Origin: Rhododendron vialii
Taxonomy: Eukaryota; Streptophyta; Magnoliopsida; Ericales; Ericaceae
Reading direction: 5' to 3'
Assembly: GCF_030253575.1 (NCBI RefSeq)
Contig: NC_080561.1
Coordinates: 11,084,001 to 11,148,000 of the forward strand
Length of the DNA stretch: 64,000 nucleotides
In this document: positions 22,676-35,377 of the stretch, one piece after another
How positions within the stretch are numbered: position 1 is the first letter of the stretch
Layout of the letters: each line of letters opens with the position of its first letter
Notes under the pieces: generated by a model
Database searches by the model: none
Told to the model about the DNA's origin: nothing
Seen by the model: only the letters and a program-made list of their open reading frames with translations
Translations under genes and position numbers: made by a program

Positions 22676-25600
22676 TCATGTGCTGGAATGGCCAATTATA
22701 TCATCCACAAACAACTTTATGTTCCGGTCCGATGATCCACCGTCTGCCACCGCATCTCGAGCAGCCACTTTTAACCCCGCCGCATTTTTCTTAAACTCCT
22801 CCGAATTCGGCCCGCCCATAACCTCCTCAATGCACCTCTCCACTTCCTCACCGGTTACAACACCGTCTGAGTTCGGGATGACCCGCACGCCTATCCGCCA
22901 CACATCTGTAATAAGCTTGGCATTCGTTGGCTGATCCGTCCACTGGGGGTATGCGATTACGGGCACGCCTGCGGCAATCGTTTCCAACATCGAATTCCAT
23001 CCGCAGTGGCTCAGAAAGCACCCAATTGATGGGTGCATTAGAACCTTTATTTGAGGACTCCATGGCACAATAAGGCCTTGCCCTTTCAATTCTTCTAGAA
23101 ACCCAAATGACGCTTTCTCTGCACCGTCCTTCATTTTGGAATTTAATCACAGAAATCAGAAGAAAAAGACAAACAACTGTTAACACGCATCAATTAAAAG
23201 AAGCATATTTATACAGACATTAACAAAATTATAGTAGTAATTAAAAACCTTTCACTTAATTTGTTTGATTGTTGGACTATAGGTGGAATTAGGATTAGGA
23301 GGAATACAAGGGCCCACATGTTTTTCATCATATGGCGTGTTTCACCAACTAAAATAAGTACTTATGAATTAAGGTGATGTATTATAAGAGAATGATCTGT
23401 TTCATAAAGCGAAAAATAAGAACTTTAGCAGAACGGACTTGTCTTACGTTTGGTAAATCAAGGATTTTTACATTCTCTTGACAAGGTGAGTTTATTTGTT
23501 GATTTAATTTAAACTACTACTCCCTCTGTTCCAAAATGATTGTCCTATTCGGTCTCCAATGTAAATTTTAAATTGTTAATATCTTTCAGTCTATAATGAA
23601 TTTTATATGCAATATGTATCTTATATGATAGATCTTAATTAAAGTTCTATTATACAAAGTTTTTAAAATCTTTAAAAACAATGTAGATTGAAAGATATTA
23701 ACAATTTAAAATTCGCATTGGAGATCAAACATGACAGTTATTTTGGAACAAAGGGAGTAGTAGCGAGGGCATACCCTCCATGTGTGCATGTGGAAGTGCA
23801 AGTGAAAATATTTGGGGAGTTGAAGGATGGGTGGGTAATTTTTTTCTGGGAGTGTGGTGGGTGGTTGAATTTTAGTGAAATAATTTTGCCATAAAATTAA
23901 TCATGTTACGGTAAAATCAGATGTAAAACTTTGATTTTGATCATGACAAAATTGGGAATCATTTCTGTGACAGTTTCAAAAACATGTCACTCAAAAAACT
24001 CATCTCCCTTTATATATTAGAATTAGAATAGATAGTCATTCCCTCTTAAGAACCACCTTATTTTAGTTAAAATACGAACCTCTTCATTTCTTTCCTTTCC
24101 CAATCTAATTTCGATAATTCGAGCTGCTCAATGTGATCAGAACGTGATTTTAAGGGTACTTGCGAGAAATCAGCAAAAAAAATGATCAAGAAAGGCTTCA
24201 TGCGAACAGTTTTTTTATTGAACGGTTTAAAAAAACTGCTAAAATCAAGCCCTTCCCGGTCATTTTTTTGCCGATTTCTCGCAAGTACCCTTAAAGTCAT
24301 GTTCTGAACACATTGAGTGATTTGGATCATCAAAATTCGATCGGAAAAGAATAGTTCACATTTTAAAAGGTCCTTATTTGAAACATTTCGTTAGAATAGA
24401 TTAGGGGTGTCAAATGGATGGATTTGGGCAATTTAGACCCATTAATTATGAGTTCAATTACACATACCGAACCCGACCCATTTATTTAAAATTAAACCTG
24501 AACCACCAATTAACCCAATTACATACGTACTATATACTACTATTTTTTTTTTGGTAAATTATATACTAAAATTTAAAATGAGTAAAAATACCATTTGTAC
24601 ATTAAAATGACCATATTACATTTTAGATCTAAAAGACTAAAATACTCATGTAATTGTACTAGGTGCTATTTATAAACTCTAAGAGCATCCACAATGTAAT
24701 AATCAAAACTAAAAGGTTGCTAAAGTTAGCAATGTTTGCTCAAAAAAGTGCTCACATTGTAATAACCAAACTTAGCAACCTCTTAGCAACTCATCAAATT
24801 TTGACCTTTGAATAACCAAACTTAACAACTTTTACCAATAACCAAAACTCAATAACCAAACCCAATAACCAAATTCAAAACTAAAAAATTAAAAAATACC
24901 TCACATTAGAATCGTCTCATCGAGACGAATAATTTGGTGTGGTCGGGTGCGTGATTGGAACTCAATTGGACATAGATGCATTGCGTATTGTATGGGGGTT
25001 TTTTATAGGGATACAAAAAAAACCAATGTGGGAGATCAAGTTTGTTAGATTTGATTATGAACTTAATGGATAATCAAATGCTGACGTGGCACATTTTGGT
25101 TATCGATTTTGATTATTCCCATTGCGGATGCACTTTAATTGGACTCCCTAGGGACCGTGAGATTGATCCCTTATCGATTAATCGAGATGTGCTCTTGCTC
25201 CGTAAAAGATGATCACGTTCGTGCATCTACCTTTACCATTAATCGAGCATATATGATCCCGTAATTAATCGCCTCATTTGTCAAATACATTATTGAGCAG
25301 TGCTAGGGACAAAGAAAATTGGTAAAGAAAATACCCTTAAAGTGTACATAAACGGCTCAGATTTACTGTGCAGTGCATCTGAGCCGTTCATTTACACTTT
25401 AAGGGTATTTTCTTGACTAATTTTCTTTGCATCTAGCATTTCTCTACATTATTAGTCTTCATCATGCATGATATATACAAGATGAGTTTGTTTGTGTGCT
25501 TAGAGATGCTCAAAAGAAACATAAAATCCGTGAGCTAGATATGTATGAGTGACAGAATCCCTTGGGATTGATCTCTCATAATTAGTCGAGGTGTGCGTAA

Positions 25601-27139
25601 GTTAACTCGGAGACATGAGTTATTAAAATAAAATAAAATGGTAGAATCCCTTGGGATAGAGCTCAGCATACTAATGGTGATCAACCAAAAAAAAAAAACA
25701 ATTGGTGTTTGTTTTAAATTTCTGACATGCATTTTCAATTGGATTTTGATTTTTATGCTCCATTTTTTACGGATGGCGCTCCACTTTTTACTTCACGTTA
25801 AAAGTGAAGCGCCATCAATAAAAAATAGAATGCAAAAAATCAGTTTCCTTTCAATTTTGTCCTCACGAAAATCACAGATTTTATATGGGCCAAGAGCAAA
25901 TCAGTCGCCCCAATGCTATGCAGCAGACATTGGGATGGTGTGGTTGAGAGAGAGAGAGAGAATCTGGTGGGGTGGGTACGGACGAGAATCAAGAGAGGGG
26001 GGCTTTTTGTTAGTGGGCTAATTGATGGGTTGAGATCCATTCCAATTTAACTTTAAAATGAATTAGATTGGGTCTAATTTTTAGTAAGTAAGTTTAAATT
26101 TATTAATGAATTTAGATTCAATTTGCCACCCCAATACTAGATATAGATAGATAGATTACCAACACTTTACCTGGTAATCGGGTCGTTTCACCACCCAAAG
26201 AAACGGCCGGGCACTCTTCTTCAGACCCGTCGCAATACTCTGCATTTGCTCTTCCGATAACACCACAATGCTTCCAAACGAGACGTAAACAACAGAACAC
26301 GCTCCTTGCTGATCAAGCCACCCGATACAATCGTCATCGGATTTCCACATATCTACTCCACCCACAGCATCATCCGCCCGATCTTCACCCAACAGTTCCT
26401 GCGGCACCAGCGGCCCGACCGGCATGACCCGGTGGATCTCCGACATGGACCCGATGACATCCTTCTCGAGTTCTTCGAACGAGTTAACGAGAACCCACTT
26501 GAACTTCCCCATGCTCCGGAACAACCCGTCGAATAACTTCGGGAACACGCTAAAGTGATTGGAAGGGAGAACGAAAGAGGGTAAATCCTCTGTTTTAAGC
26601 AAGGGCAACCCGGGTAGATCCGCGGGTAAGTCCGGGTTTTTCACCGTCGGAAACGGGTTGAGGTTGTTGTAGAAGCGGTAGTATATGGAGTAGAGAGCGC
26701 AGGGTTGTATCCAGAGCATGGCGCATGGGATTCCGTGGGCCGCTGACGTATCAGCGGCCCACGGAATGAACGGGTTCGTGATCACGCAGTTGAATTCCGT
26801 GGGGTGGTTGCTTTGGATTATGGCGGAGAGGTTTGCGGGGCCCGCGGCAGCGAGGGAGTCCATGAAGTGGTCGAGGTTAGACTTGCGGTCGTAGTCGAGG
26901 GGGAGGCCGTCGGAGAAGAATTCGAAGCGGATTTTCGCGACGGAGTGGGCGGAGTCGGCGGCGGCGGTGGTGGAGGAGGAGGCGAGCATGCGGTGGCGGG
27001 CGACTTCGGTGGTGGCGAGGGTGACGTGGAGGTTTTTTTGGGAAGTTATGAGGCGGTTGGCTAGTCGGAGCATGGGGTTGATGTGGCCTTGGGATGAGAA
27101 CGCTACCATTAGTACGTGAATTTCTTCTTTGGTTTCCAT
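22676..27139 (-). CDS. UGT84-like UDP-glycosyltransferase
   Basis: Transfers glucose from UDP-glucose to a small carboxylic acid or phenolic; closest in memory to Arabidopsis UGT84B1, an indole-3-acetate glucosyltransferase. Exon 1 is 27139-26171 and exon 2 is 23128-22676, joined in phase 0 (RPDYQ then DGAE), giving 473 codons, a normal length. The start is METKEEIHVLMVAF; the upstream in-frame ATG at 27250 is rejected because a GA microsatellite lies between. Catalytic His is H19 in SQGHINPML. The PSPG box runs from W346 to Q389 with HCGWNS intact; the final Gln favours UDP-glucose. NPFIPWAAD and KWVLVNSFEELE match UGT84 sequences. The 3-kb intron is full of MITEs. The acceptor of exon 2 (TGAAG) is the least certain point. 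The exact substrate cannot be read from sequence. Confidence 0.93.
23520..23757. mobile_element. Stowaway (Tc1/mariner) MITE in the UGT intron
   Basis: CTCCCTCTGTTCCAAAATGA at the left and its near inverse (TTTTGGAACAAAGGGAG) at the right, flanked on both sides by TA. The interior is also self-complementary. 238 bp, non-coding. Confidence 0.9.
24100..24355. mobile_element. Foldback MITE in the UGT intron
   Basis: TTAAGGGTACTTGCGAGAAA (left) pairs with TTTCTCGCAAGTACCCTTAA (right). Outer parts (CTCAATGTG / CACATTGAG) also pair. The arms of about 100 bp make a long stem. The family is not identified. Confidence 0.75.
24402..24540. mobile_element. hAT-like left-end fragment in the UGT intron
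   Basis: It starts TAGGGGTGTCAAATGGATGG, like the 4079 element, and continues with ACCCGACCC-type sub-terminal words. A possible right end (TTTGCCACCCCAATA) appears near 26120, but no matching duplication was found. Confidence 0.4.
24683..25135. mobile_element. PIF/Harbinger-like MITE in the UGT intron
   Basis: Left GAGCATCCACAATG and right CATTGCGGATGCAC are near-inverse, with AATAATCAAAA continuing inward on both sides. TAA flanks both ends, fitting the 3-bp duplication of PIF/Harbinger elements. The 453-bp interior has repeated AATAACCAAA words. Confidence 0.6.
25295..25444. mobile_element. Mutator-type MITE, 150 bp, perfect 9-bp duplication
   Basis: Arms pair almost throughout (AAGAAAATACCCTTAAAGTG with CACTTTAAGGGTATTTTCTT). 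Ends are GAGCAGTGCTAG and CTAGCATTTCTC. TACATTATT flanks it exactly at 25286-25294 and 25445-25453. Confidence 0.92.
25748..25841. repeat. 94-nt imperfect hairpin in the UGT intron
   Basis: Two 43-nt arms pair (for example GGATGGCGCTCCACTTTT with AAAAGTGAAGCGCCATC) around an eight-base loop. Size and mismatch pattern resemble either a tiny MITE or a small-RNA precursor; sequence alone does not decide. Confidence 0.55.
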
Positions 27140-27147
27140 GATAGTCT

Positions 27148-27149
<2 letters not shown>

Positions 27150-27181
<32 letters not shown>
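27150..27181. repeat. (GA)n microsatellite in the UGT 5' leader
   Basis: About 16 GA units, CT on the coding strand, start 11 bases upstream of the UGT start codon. CT-rich leaders are common in plant genes. Confidence 0.9.
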
Positions 27182-27184
<3 letters not shown>

Positions 27185-29492
27185 GGCGGCTAGAAGGCAG
27201 TGGTGGTGGTGGGGGATAATAAGAGGCAACCACCGTAGGCAATGACGCATTCACAAATCAGAAAATCATGTGGTGGTAATTCAATTGTTTATATATATCT
27301 TTTGCAAAATTTTAAAGTTTTTGATTTTTTTTTTCTTTGATTCTTCTCACAAGACGAACAAGGCCCCGTTCTCTTGAATTTAATTTAAATTTGAGAGTTG
27401 TCCTTATTTGAATTTTTTCTCATTTATTAGTTTTGCGTCAAATTTTTGTACGTTGTTTCGTCTCGACGAGACTCATGTATTTTGAGAAATAACAATTTTT
27501 AGCAAAAAAATGTCTTTTTTAAACTAAAAAGTGGTTATTTTTCAAAATACTTGGATAAGAGTAAAAAAAAAATTATTTTCCAATTCCTCTCGTCGAGTCA
27601 AATCAATAATCCACAAAAATTTAGCTCAAAACTAACAAATGCGAAAAAATTCAAATAAACACAAAATTTTCAAATTTAAATTGAGTTTAAGTTAAGTTCA
27701 AGAGATAATCAAGAAAAATAGAAGTATCAATCCCACTCATAATTTGACATTATGTGACACGATGGGTTTAAATAAGGGTATGAGATACACAGAAAGATAA
27801 TGGACGGGGTCTAACAGTATCGGGAATGTCAAATGATACGTAGCGGTCGTTGGTTGCGGCGGTTATAAATTTTTGAAAATAATTGACAAAAATATTCTAA
27901 AGTGTCAAATCAGTTGTGGAAGACAATACGAGTCGATGGACACATGATTCAATTTTACGAAAGCAGCTTTTCGTTCTTATCGTCTGGAATGCGTTTTCTT
28001 GATGCATATTAGGAAATTAAATTACTTCCATCAGCGGTATAAATGGTGTGCTTTTTACCACTGTCGTTGTGGGCCTTGTTGTGCATTTATTGGTGATCCG
28101 AATAGTTCATCTTATAGGACCCGCAGAGTAATATATTCAAGTAAAATATCAGTTTGATCGGACAAAATAAATCTATCAAAAGTTGAATTTCAATTTATAC
28201 AGTGGACTGTCTAATTCTGTCAAGTTAAATTATCCAGAAGAGTTTAACTTTCAGTATATTCACGCAAAAGATTAGCTTATTTTTATTGGTGATTTTTCGT
28301 ATTTCCCTTTCGAACTCCCCCTTTTATTTTTAGTTATGTTAAAATACAATATTGCCCTTAAAATATCCCAAAAAGTGCAATCATTGTAGAACAATATTGT
28401 AATTTCACATGAATAAAAACAAGAATGTTATAGTTTCACATGAATAAAAACAAGAAAAGAAGTGCGATTATATATATAAAAAAGAGTCCGAAAATAATTC
28501 CATCTCCCTCATTCCCTTCCTCCCCGGGTTTAATGGGTGACAGGAGAAGAGAGATTTCTCCCCCTCTGGGATTTTTTCATTTTCCGATCCTAGATTTCGG
28601 AGGTTTTCTTTTCTTCCCCCTTCTCCTCCTCCTCCTCCCCAAACCACCATTTGTCACCCCTCCTTCGCCTTTTCCCGACGTGTAGTCCAATGGTTGTTGG
28701 AGGTAGTGCTTGCAGATCGTGATCGCCGTAGTGGGTGATCTAGGTTGGTGGATGAAGTGTGCTTTCCTACGGCGGACTCTGTCCGACCCGTTACTGATTT
28801 CTCTCTCTTTCTCTCTCTCTCTCTCTTGGTTCTTAGACCCTTGTGTGAGTATTTTTTATTGTTTTCTACAGTGCTCCATCTGTTTGGAGCGGTGGATTTA
28901 GTTATAGTTGGGTGTAAGTCTTTAAACTGAGTTCCCTCCTGTTTGATTTATTGATCCCTTGTTTAGGGATTAAATTTCCTCTTGATGTACTATTGTTTCT
29001 TGGATCTATAATATCACATGTTATCATTTTGGAAAAAAAAAACTATACAAACAATTGTCTTCTCGGTCTTTATGCAAGACTTTAATGTTGTATTTAGATG
29101 AGTTTTTGAGAAATTTTTTGGAATTATGAGTGGAAAAAGAAATAAAGTAATAATTAGAAGTAAAGATAATGAGTGGAGAAAGATAAAGAGAGAAATGAGA
29201 ATAATAAATAGAAATAGAGATAGCCAGTGGAGAGTAATAATTAAAAGTAAAGATAATGAGTTTTTTTAGTTGGAATTTTTTTTTCAAAAACCAAACCAAA
29301 TAAGGCTTACACTCTGAAGTGATTAATCCACGTTGTCTTGTAGTCCATTAAAATGCAAACCAAAATTAAGCGCAGCATAGCCGGTGGCGTCCACACTCCA
29401 CATCATACAAACGATTATGTCGATGATGGTGACATATCCCAATTTTATCAAGGAGTTGGATCCTCTCACGTCTACTCGGTGGACTTATAAAT
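27182..29492. other. UGT upstream region and CT-rich spacer
   Basis: Contains the presumed UGT promoter. From 28498 to 28930 lies a C/T-rich block with a CT microsatellite at about 28800-28826; it looks like a 5' leader, but no reading frame of known type follows. 29090-29260 has a partial internal duplication (GTAATAATTAGAAGTAAAG and a near copy). No gene called. Confidence 0.5.
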
Positions 29493-29675
29493 GGGATCCG
29501 GGGTGCTGTAGTGCACCCGCAAGCGGTCGATCCGGCCGTCCATCTCGATAATGGACGGCTTGAATTTTAATACAAACAATAGACGGCTCGGATTTGAAGG
29601 AGCTCAGATTAAATCTAAGCCATCCATACTAAGATGGACAGTCGGATTGGTCGCACTACAGCATCTCCCAATCCC
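29493..29675. mobile_element. Small MITE with inverted ends
   Basis: Left GGGATCCGGGGTGCTGTAGT and right ACTACAGCATCTCCCAATCCC are near-inverse, and the interior pairs too (CGGCCGTCCAT / ATGGACAGTCGG). Exact target-site duplication not found. 183 bp. Confidence 0.6.
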
Positions 29676-30819
29676 TTTGAATGGCAGTTCGGTTTCTACT
29701 ATTTGTGGGTTTTGATCGGAACTATTAACGTTTTAGCGTTCATCGAGAATATCAAACCCGATAAAAAAAAATTACGTTGATAATCCAAGGGCAACCTCTT
29801 GGATTTTTGGAGATGCTTCACCCCCATACAAGGTTGTGAGAGGGATTGTAGGGCCTGGAACACCTTACATTAACAAAAAAAATCAATGTTGATCAAATAT
29901 TTTTTGATATAATTACCTAACACTTTTAACCAAATTTATCACGAACGATATCCTCACAATGTAATTTTTTGCGTAATTGTTATCCTCAACAAGCTTTAAA
30001 AAGTGAACGATTTCGGTTATCGAATTAGACTAGAGAATGGCCCAAAACTACCAAAATTGAACTGTTTGAGAATCTTACTTTTTTCTTAATCGAGTGTCCA
30101 AGTCATCTTATGTGAATCTTGAGTAATTATAAAATTTGAAGTTAACAATCATGCAAACTTCAAATGGCTCTAAAATGCTTTTTATTAAAGTACAAACTGA
30201 ACCAAATGTGAACTTAAAAGATTACGTCGTCATTAGCAACCTCGCTAGAATTATGATGCAAAGCTCATTCTTAAGATCTGAAATCTCTCAAGTAAATATC
30301 AACTCATTTGAGCCGTACGAGGCTTTACCGACAACCCTCTTACCACCATCCTAGTATGATAACGACCAGTCGGACTCCCCATGTTCCATGGGGTATGATA
30401 ACGACCAGCCGACCCCACCATGGTCCATGGGCCTCATGAAGCCACCACCAACAGTACATGTGTGGTGGGTGTTTCGGCTGGGGTTGGATCGTTTGGCATA
30501 ATAAGTTGAATGAGTTATTTTTTTGTCCTTATTTAAAATTTATTTTGTAATTGCTAATTTTTCGTCAATTTGGTGAGAGTTATTATTCTTTCATGACAAA
30601 AGAAATTTAAAAAGTAAAAAATTACAATTCAAATTCAAATTTTTTTTGAATAAAGAAGAAAAAATTGACTTATTGGCTTATTTTTCTGTCTTTATTCAAA
30701 AAAAATTGAGTTTTGATCGTAATTCTTTATTCCTCAAAAAATCAAGGAAAAACTAACAAATGCAAAAAAAAAAGAAAAAAGAATAAAGACTAATAAATAA
30801 GTCATTTGACTTATTTTGC

Positions 30820-31435
30820 CAAACAACCGTAGTCTCTTAAAAAAAAACTCTCCGCCTCCCTTAAATATTTTTCTATGAATTTAGATGCCTAGCGTTGTAA
30901 GATAATCCTATATACTTGCCATTTATCTGTATCTTCAATTCGTTAATCGTAGATGATTTATGGTAATTGATTTTCACACTTTTTTTTTTTTATAACCACG
31001 CTCACTTTTTAAATAAACACTCCATTTTTTTGAAGATTATTGCTTTTTTATGACGAGAAATTTAAAAAGTAAAAAATTACGATTGAAATCTAATTTTTTT
31101 TAATAAAGACAAAAAAATTGGCTTATTAGCTTATCTTTGGCATTATTAAAAAAAAAAATTGATCGTAATTTTTTACTTTTTAGGTTCCTTTCGTCATAAA
31201 AAAGCAATAACCCTCAAAAAAATCGATGCCTAAAGTTGTAAGGTAATCTTATGCCTAAATTTTGCCAAACAACCGTAGTCTCCTAAAAAAAAAACCTCTT
31301 CGCCTCCCTTAAATCATTTTCTATGAATTTAGATGCCTAAAGTTGTAAGGTAATCCTCTATACTTGCTATTTATTCGTTAATTGTAGATAATTTATGGTA
31401 ATTGATTATCACACTTTTCTTTTTTTATAACCACT
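30820..31435. repeat. Pair of ~165-bp direct repeats
   Basis: 30820-30985 and 31270-31435 share CAACCGTAGTCTC, TTTCTATGAATTTAGATGCC and TTTATGGTAATTGATT. The 280 bp between also holds partial AT-rich copies (AAAAAGTAAAAAATTACGAT). Probably an old segmental duplication. Confidence 0.7.
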
Positions 31436-31919
31436 CACTTTTTTTGTTATTTTGTGATGTGGATTTGCAAAAACCTTTTATTTGTATATTCTTTTACACG
31501 TGCAAGGACACCATTGTAAATTCAAATTACAAGAAGGCAAAAATGGAGTGTTTATTAAAAAATAGAGTGTGAAAATCACTGCCCATAATTAATTTAGATA
31601 ATGTTCAATCACATGAATCACATCATATGAATTTTACTACCTTTTTTTTTTTGACAGCTTATATAGTTTTCTTTTTGGTAACTATAGCTTATATAGTTGG
31701 ATGATCTCTTTGAATAAGATGACGTGCACAGGGAAATCTAAATAATTAGACATGCATGTCATGTATGCAGTCATATGAAAGATAAACGCCTAAACTAATT
31801 TTGTTAATGATAAAATTTTAGTGGATAAGAATTATGTACCATGCACTACTCCATTTTTGCCTTCATTTCTTCATTTGAGAGTATCAAAATAATATATTTT
31901 ATTGCAAAAGTGATTTTGG

Positions 31920-32342
31920 AGGAAATCTAACTCCAACCCAATACTCTATTTCTACTTCTATTTCTTTAAAAACTCATCCCAAATCTCAAACTTTCCCACT
32001 TTCCCTCCAAAACTCAAATTTTCATTTTTCTAACTTCATTAAAAAAAATACTCAATATGGGTCTTATTTTGAAGATATTGTACATATCTTTTGATTGATA
32101 CCAATTTTATAAAGGATTAGTGTATCAAAACTACTTTGACGAACAAAATGAGATTTGGTGAGGATAAATAGTAAAATGGAGGACATCCTCCATTTTTTTC
32201 TCCATCCTCCATATTTGGAGTACCAAACTTGATCTTCTTAAATGGAGGAGAAAATAGAGGATGGGTTGAAATGGTATTTCCTCCAAAAATGATCCTCTCA
32301 AATGGAGAAATAGAGGAATGGAGGGTGCATTGGAGATGCTCT
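31920..32342. mobile_element. Decayed MITE, possibly PIF/Harbinger-like
   Basis: The right end reads TGCATTGGAGATGCTCTAAG, whose inverse resembles the AACTCCAACCCAATACTC region at the left. Boundaries and duplication are not clear. Confidence 0.4.
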
Positions 32343-33094
32343 AAGTAGTGCTAAAAAATGTGGTTGACAAGATCATTCCATCCTGATAAACACTAGATGG
32401 TAATGTAAAATGGTGATACAAAGAATTTACAATAAACACTTGTGTTTACTCTAAAATTCACTCGGTCGAGAATCGACATAGTTTGTGACTGATATGCTGG
32501 AATATGGGTGTTAAAAGGTGAGGTTTGGTTCCTTGCCATTTTCAAGACTTCTTTGGAAGCAAACCAAAAGAGAGTACTCTCCAAAGATTACAGTCGATGG
32601 AAACACAAGGTTACAGACGATGGTAACTAAAATATTCCGACTCCTAAGACTGGAAATTAAAGTATTAGGAAAGTAAATGACAAGAAAAGTGGATGATTGA
32701 TAAAAGTAAAAAGCCTTTGGGCGAATGAACGGGGTCTTCTTGGACTTATAAGTCTGGTATTAATAGCCTTGTCCTTTGAATTCAAATTTGGACGATTTCC
32801 CTCTTTGATTTGAATCGGGCAGTTATTGATCCTGAAATTGCATGTCCGAATTAGGTAGTTATTGATCCTGAATCGGGCAGATATTGATCCTGGGTGTCTT
32901 CTTTTCCAACATCCTCGACTCAACTACCTTTGTCTTGATCCAGACCAAATCTGTTCTCTCTTCGTCCTTAGCCAAGTGTCCTTACTCCTTAGCCGCTTGC
33001 CACATTTTTGAAAGGCTGAAGAAATTACCAAGTATCCTTTACTCGATACAACCAGCTCGACAGTTAAGAATTTTTCAAAATAGGGTGTAAACTG

Positions 33095-33246
33095 TAATGA
33101 CCTGCGTCAACTGACCTGCTAACCCTTAGCCTAAACACGTGGCTCAAAAGGTTAACCTCAGATTATACAGTAATGACCTGCGTCAATTGACCTGCTAACC
33201 CTTAGCCTAAACACGTGGCTCAAAAGGTTAACCTCAGATTATACAG
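33095..33246. repeat. 76-bp tandem duplication
   Basis: 33095-33170 and 33171-33246 differ by one base. The following GATGTGGGACATTTGGGGTT resembles the end region of common plant repeats, so it may be a TE fragment. Confidence 0.9.
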
Positions 33247-34377
33247 TAGCTGGTCAAAATCCCTTATATTTCATATCCATTTCCCACAAATTCCCGATGT
33301 GGGACATTTGGGGTTCTCACAGTCTCCTCACCTTAGGGTGCAACGTCCTCGTTGCATTGGCCCAAACTCCCTCTTTTTTTTCTTTTTTTTTCCCCGACTT
33401 TGGATTGGGCTTCATTGTGAGTGCAAATCCACCTTAACCCAAATTTACCAAAAAACAATTAACCTTAGTATTCAAAATAATAGAAGACTTGCCCCAACTC
33501 CAAGAGAACCCCATTCGGAACTGGATATAATCAAAACTAACGAATTTCCCATGCAAGATGGTTTCCCTTGATATATAACTAGGAAAGAGTATATATTTAC
33601 ACGCTAAGTTCTCCAGTTATCAAGCAACAAAAGTACCATTAAGCTCATTCAGACTTTTGAGTTACTAGGCTCCAAGGGATTGAAATGAAAATGAATAAGG
33701 ACATACAATATGAAGAAACATTTAAAGACTTCACCTGGCAAATGCATTTTCAATTTTGATTCTAAACCCCATAACATCTTGCCACTCATGGACTTTAGAT
33801 TCCGAAAGAAATTCATCCTGAAAATCAAGTAATCTGCATGTTTGATTTAAGCATGAGAACAAATTGCTTTTTGACTTTTTAAAAGCACTTGAACATGTAT
33901 GCTGCTGAATCTAATCAGTCTAAACTTGGGTGATTTTAGCAGACATGGAATTAATATGTCACATAAATAATGACTTTGCCTATTGCGAATGGTTAACAAA
34001 ATCCCAATGCTAACATCTAAACCTTGCATTCAATGAAAATAAATCAAATGACAACTACCCCGTAGCCTGAGTAGATGTGATTTTAACAGTGTCGAACATT
34101 TGGTTATTCCACCACATTGCATCAAATGATGCAACAGCACACGGCTCTACTTAGAGAAATACAAGGAAAATAGAGTTATTGTAATCTTGATTTGATTATT
34201 GAGTTTTGTTTTGAGTTAATTTTCAGTATTAAATATGGTCCCATCTCATCTGTTGTTGAATTAGGGTTACAGCATTTCCTCTTTCAACTTGTTCATTTAT
34301 CAGTTTCTTTTTTCCTTGTTTCTAACTCATACAGCGGTTGGTTGATTGCTACCAATGTTTGCCATTCACAATATGTT
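33247..34377. other. Intergenic stretch, nothing recognised
   Basis: Short open frames on both strands show no family signature. Confidence 0.5.
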
Positions 34378-34539
34378 ACACTTGGTTCCACATTGGAAGT
34401 GTACATTGGTGACCCTAGGTATATAAGTAACCAGGTAAGTTACTACTAGTAACTTGGGCACTAAAGTTGGTATAAGAACAACCTGTAACCGTGAGAGCTC
34501 AAGAAAGTTTAAGTAGTCCAGCCTCTGCAGCGAGCTATG

Positions 34540-34897
34540 ATGCACGGACACGGACACGGGAATTCTAAAAAAATGGGGACATGGACACGGCGGGAGACAC
34601 GCCACGTGTATATTTAATTATTTATATATTTTTTCAATTTTTTCCCAAGTTTAAATGGCAAAATGTGGACAAAACGAAAAAATCCATATTTCCAATACCA
34701 TTCAAACAAAACAAGACATTCATAAGTTCAATACAACCCTATTGAAAAATTATAGTTTGACCCCCAATTTTTTTTTAAAAATTACACTTTGACCCCCGTG
34801 TGTCCCCCCGTGTCCCCCACGTGGTGTGTCCCATATGTGTCCCTGCCGTGTCCCCAGCCGTGGCGTGTCCCATATGTGTCCCCGTGTCTGATAATGC
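34540..34897. mobile_element. Insert rich in GGACACGG repeats
   Basis: Left ACGGACACGGACACGG and right CCGTGTCCCC/GTGTCCCCGTGTC are inverse in character, around an AT-rich core. It interrupts the first TRIM internal unit. Resembles a non-autonomous DNA element; no duplication was confirmed. Confidence 0.5.
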
Positions 34898-35220
34898 AAT
34901 ACGTTGACCTCTAGAGGTGTAGGTGCTTCATAAGTAGCAAGTTCGAGGCCGAGGTAAAGTCTAGAGAAAGAAGCCAGGTAAAGCTATGGTGATTCTGGCC
35001 ACTAGGAAGAAGAATCTAGTAACCCAAGTTGGTATTAGAACAACCTGTAACCATGAGAGCTCAAGAAAGATCAAGTAGTCCAGCCTCTGCAGCGAGTCCA
35101 AGGCCGAGGTTAAGTCTGGAGAAAGAAGCCAAGTAAAGCTATGGTGATTCAGGCCACTGGGAAAAAGAATCTAGTAACCCTATGATGACTCTAGTGCTCA
35201 ACCTCACAAGGTGGAGGGTT

Positions 35221-35377
35221 TGTGACACCCCATCCCATATCGGAAGCCTACATGGGTGATCTTGGGTCTTTAAGAAACCATGCAAGCTACAATTAGTAAT
35301 TTGGGTATAAGCATTTTTGGGCCATGTGTTTAGCCTCCAACAAGTTACAGGGCTAGTGGTCTATATGGGGCATCACA
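35221..35377 (+). repeat. 157-bp LTR of the TRIM-like element
   Basis: Starts TGTGACACCCC and ends GGGGCATCACA, so TGTGA/TCACA are perfect short inverted repeats as in real LTRs. Two bases later comes the primer-binding-like site. Confidence 0.7.

Larger units (their letters stand above)
29676..33094. other. AT-rich intergenic stretch
   Basis: No gene recognised. Contains a dispersed duplication and a decayed MITE, listed separately. A 72-codon frame at 30136-30354 matches nothing I know. Confidence 0.5.

Noticed and set aside
24402..26141. Single 1.7-kb hAT element spanning most of the UGT intron
   Set aside because: The two ends are only loosely inverse (TAGGGGTGTCAAATGG versus TTTGCCACCCCAATA) and no matching 8-bp duplication was found.
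27140..27250. Longer UGT start at 27250
   Set aside because: The extra N-terminus runs through a GA microsatellite; METKEEIHVLMVAF is the family's normal start.
26804..27254. Open frames overlapping UGT exon 1 (antisense and shifted)
   Set aside because: Low-complexity Gly, Pro, His and Arg shadows of the GC-rich UGT exon.
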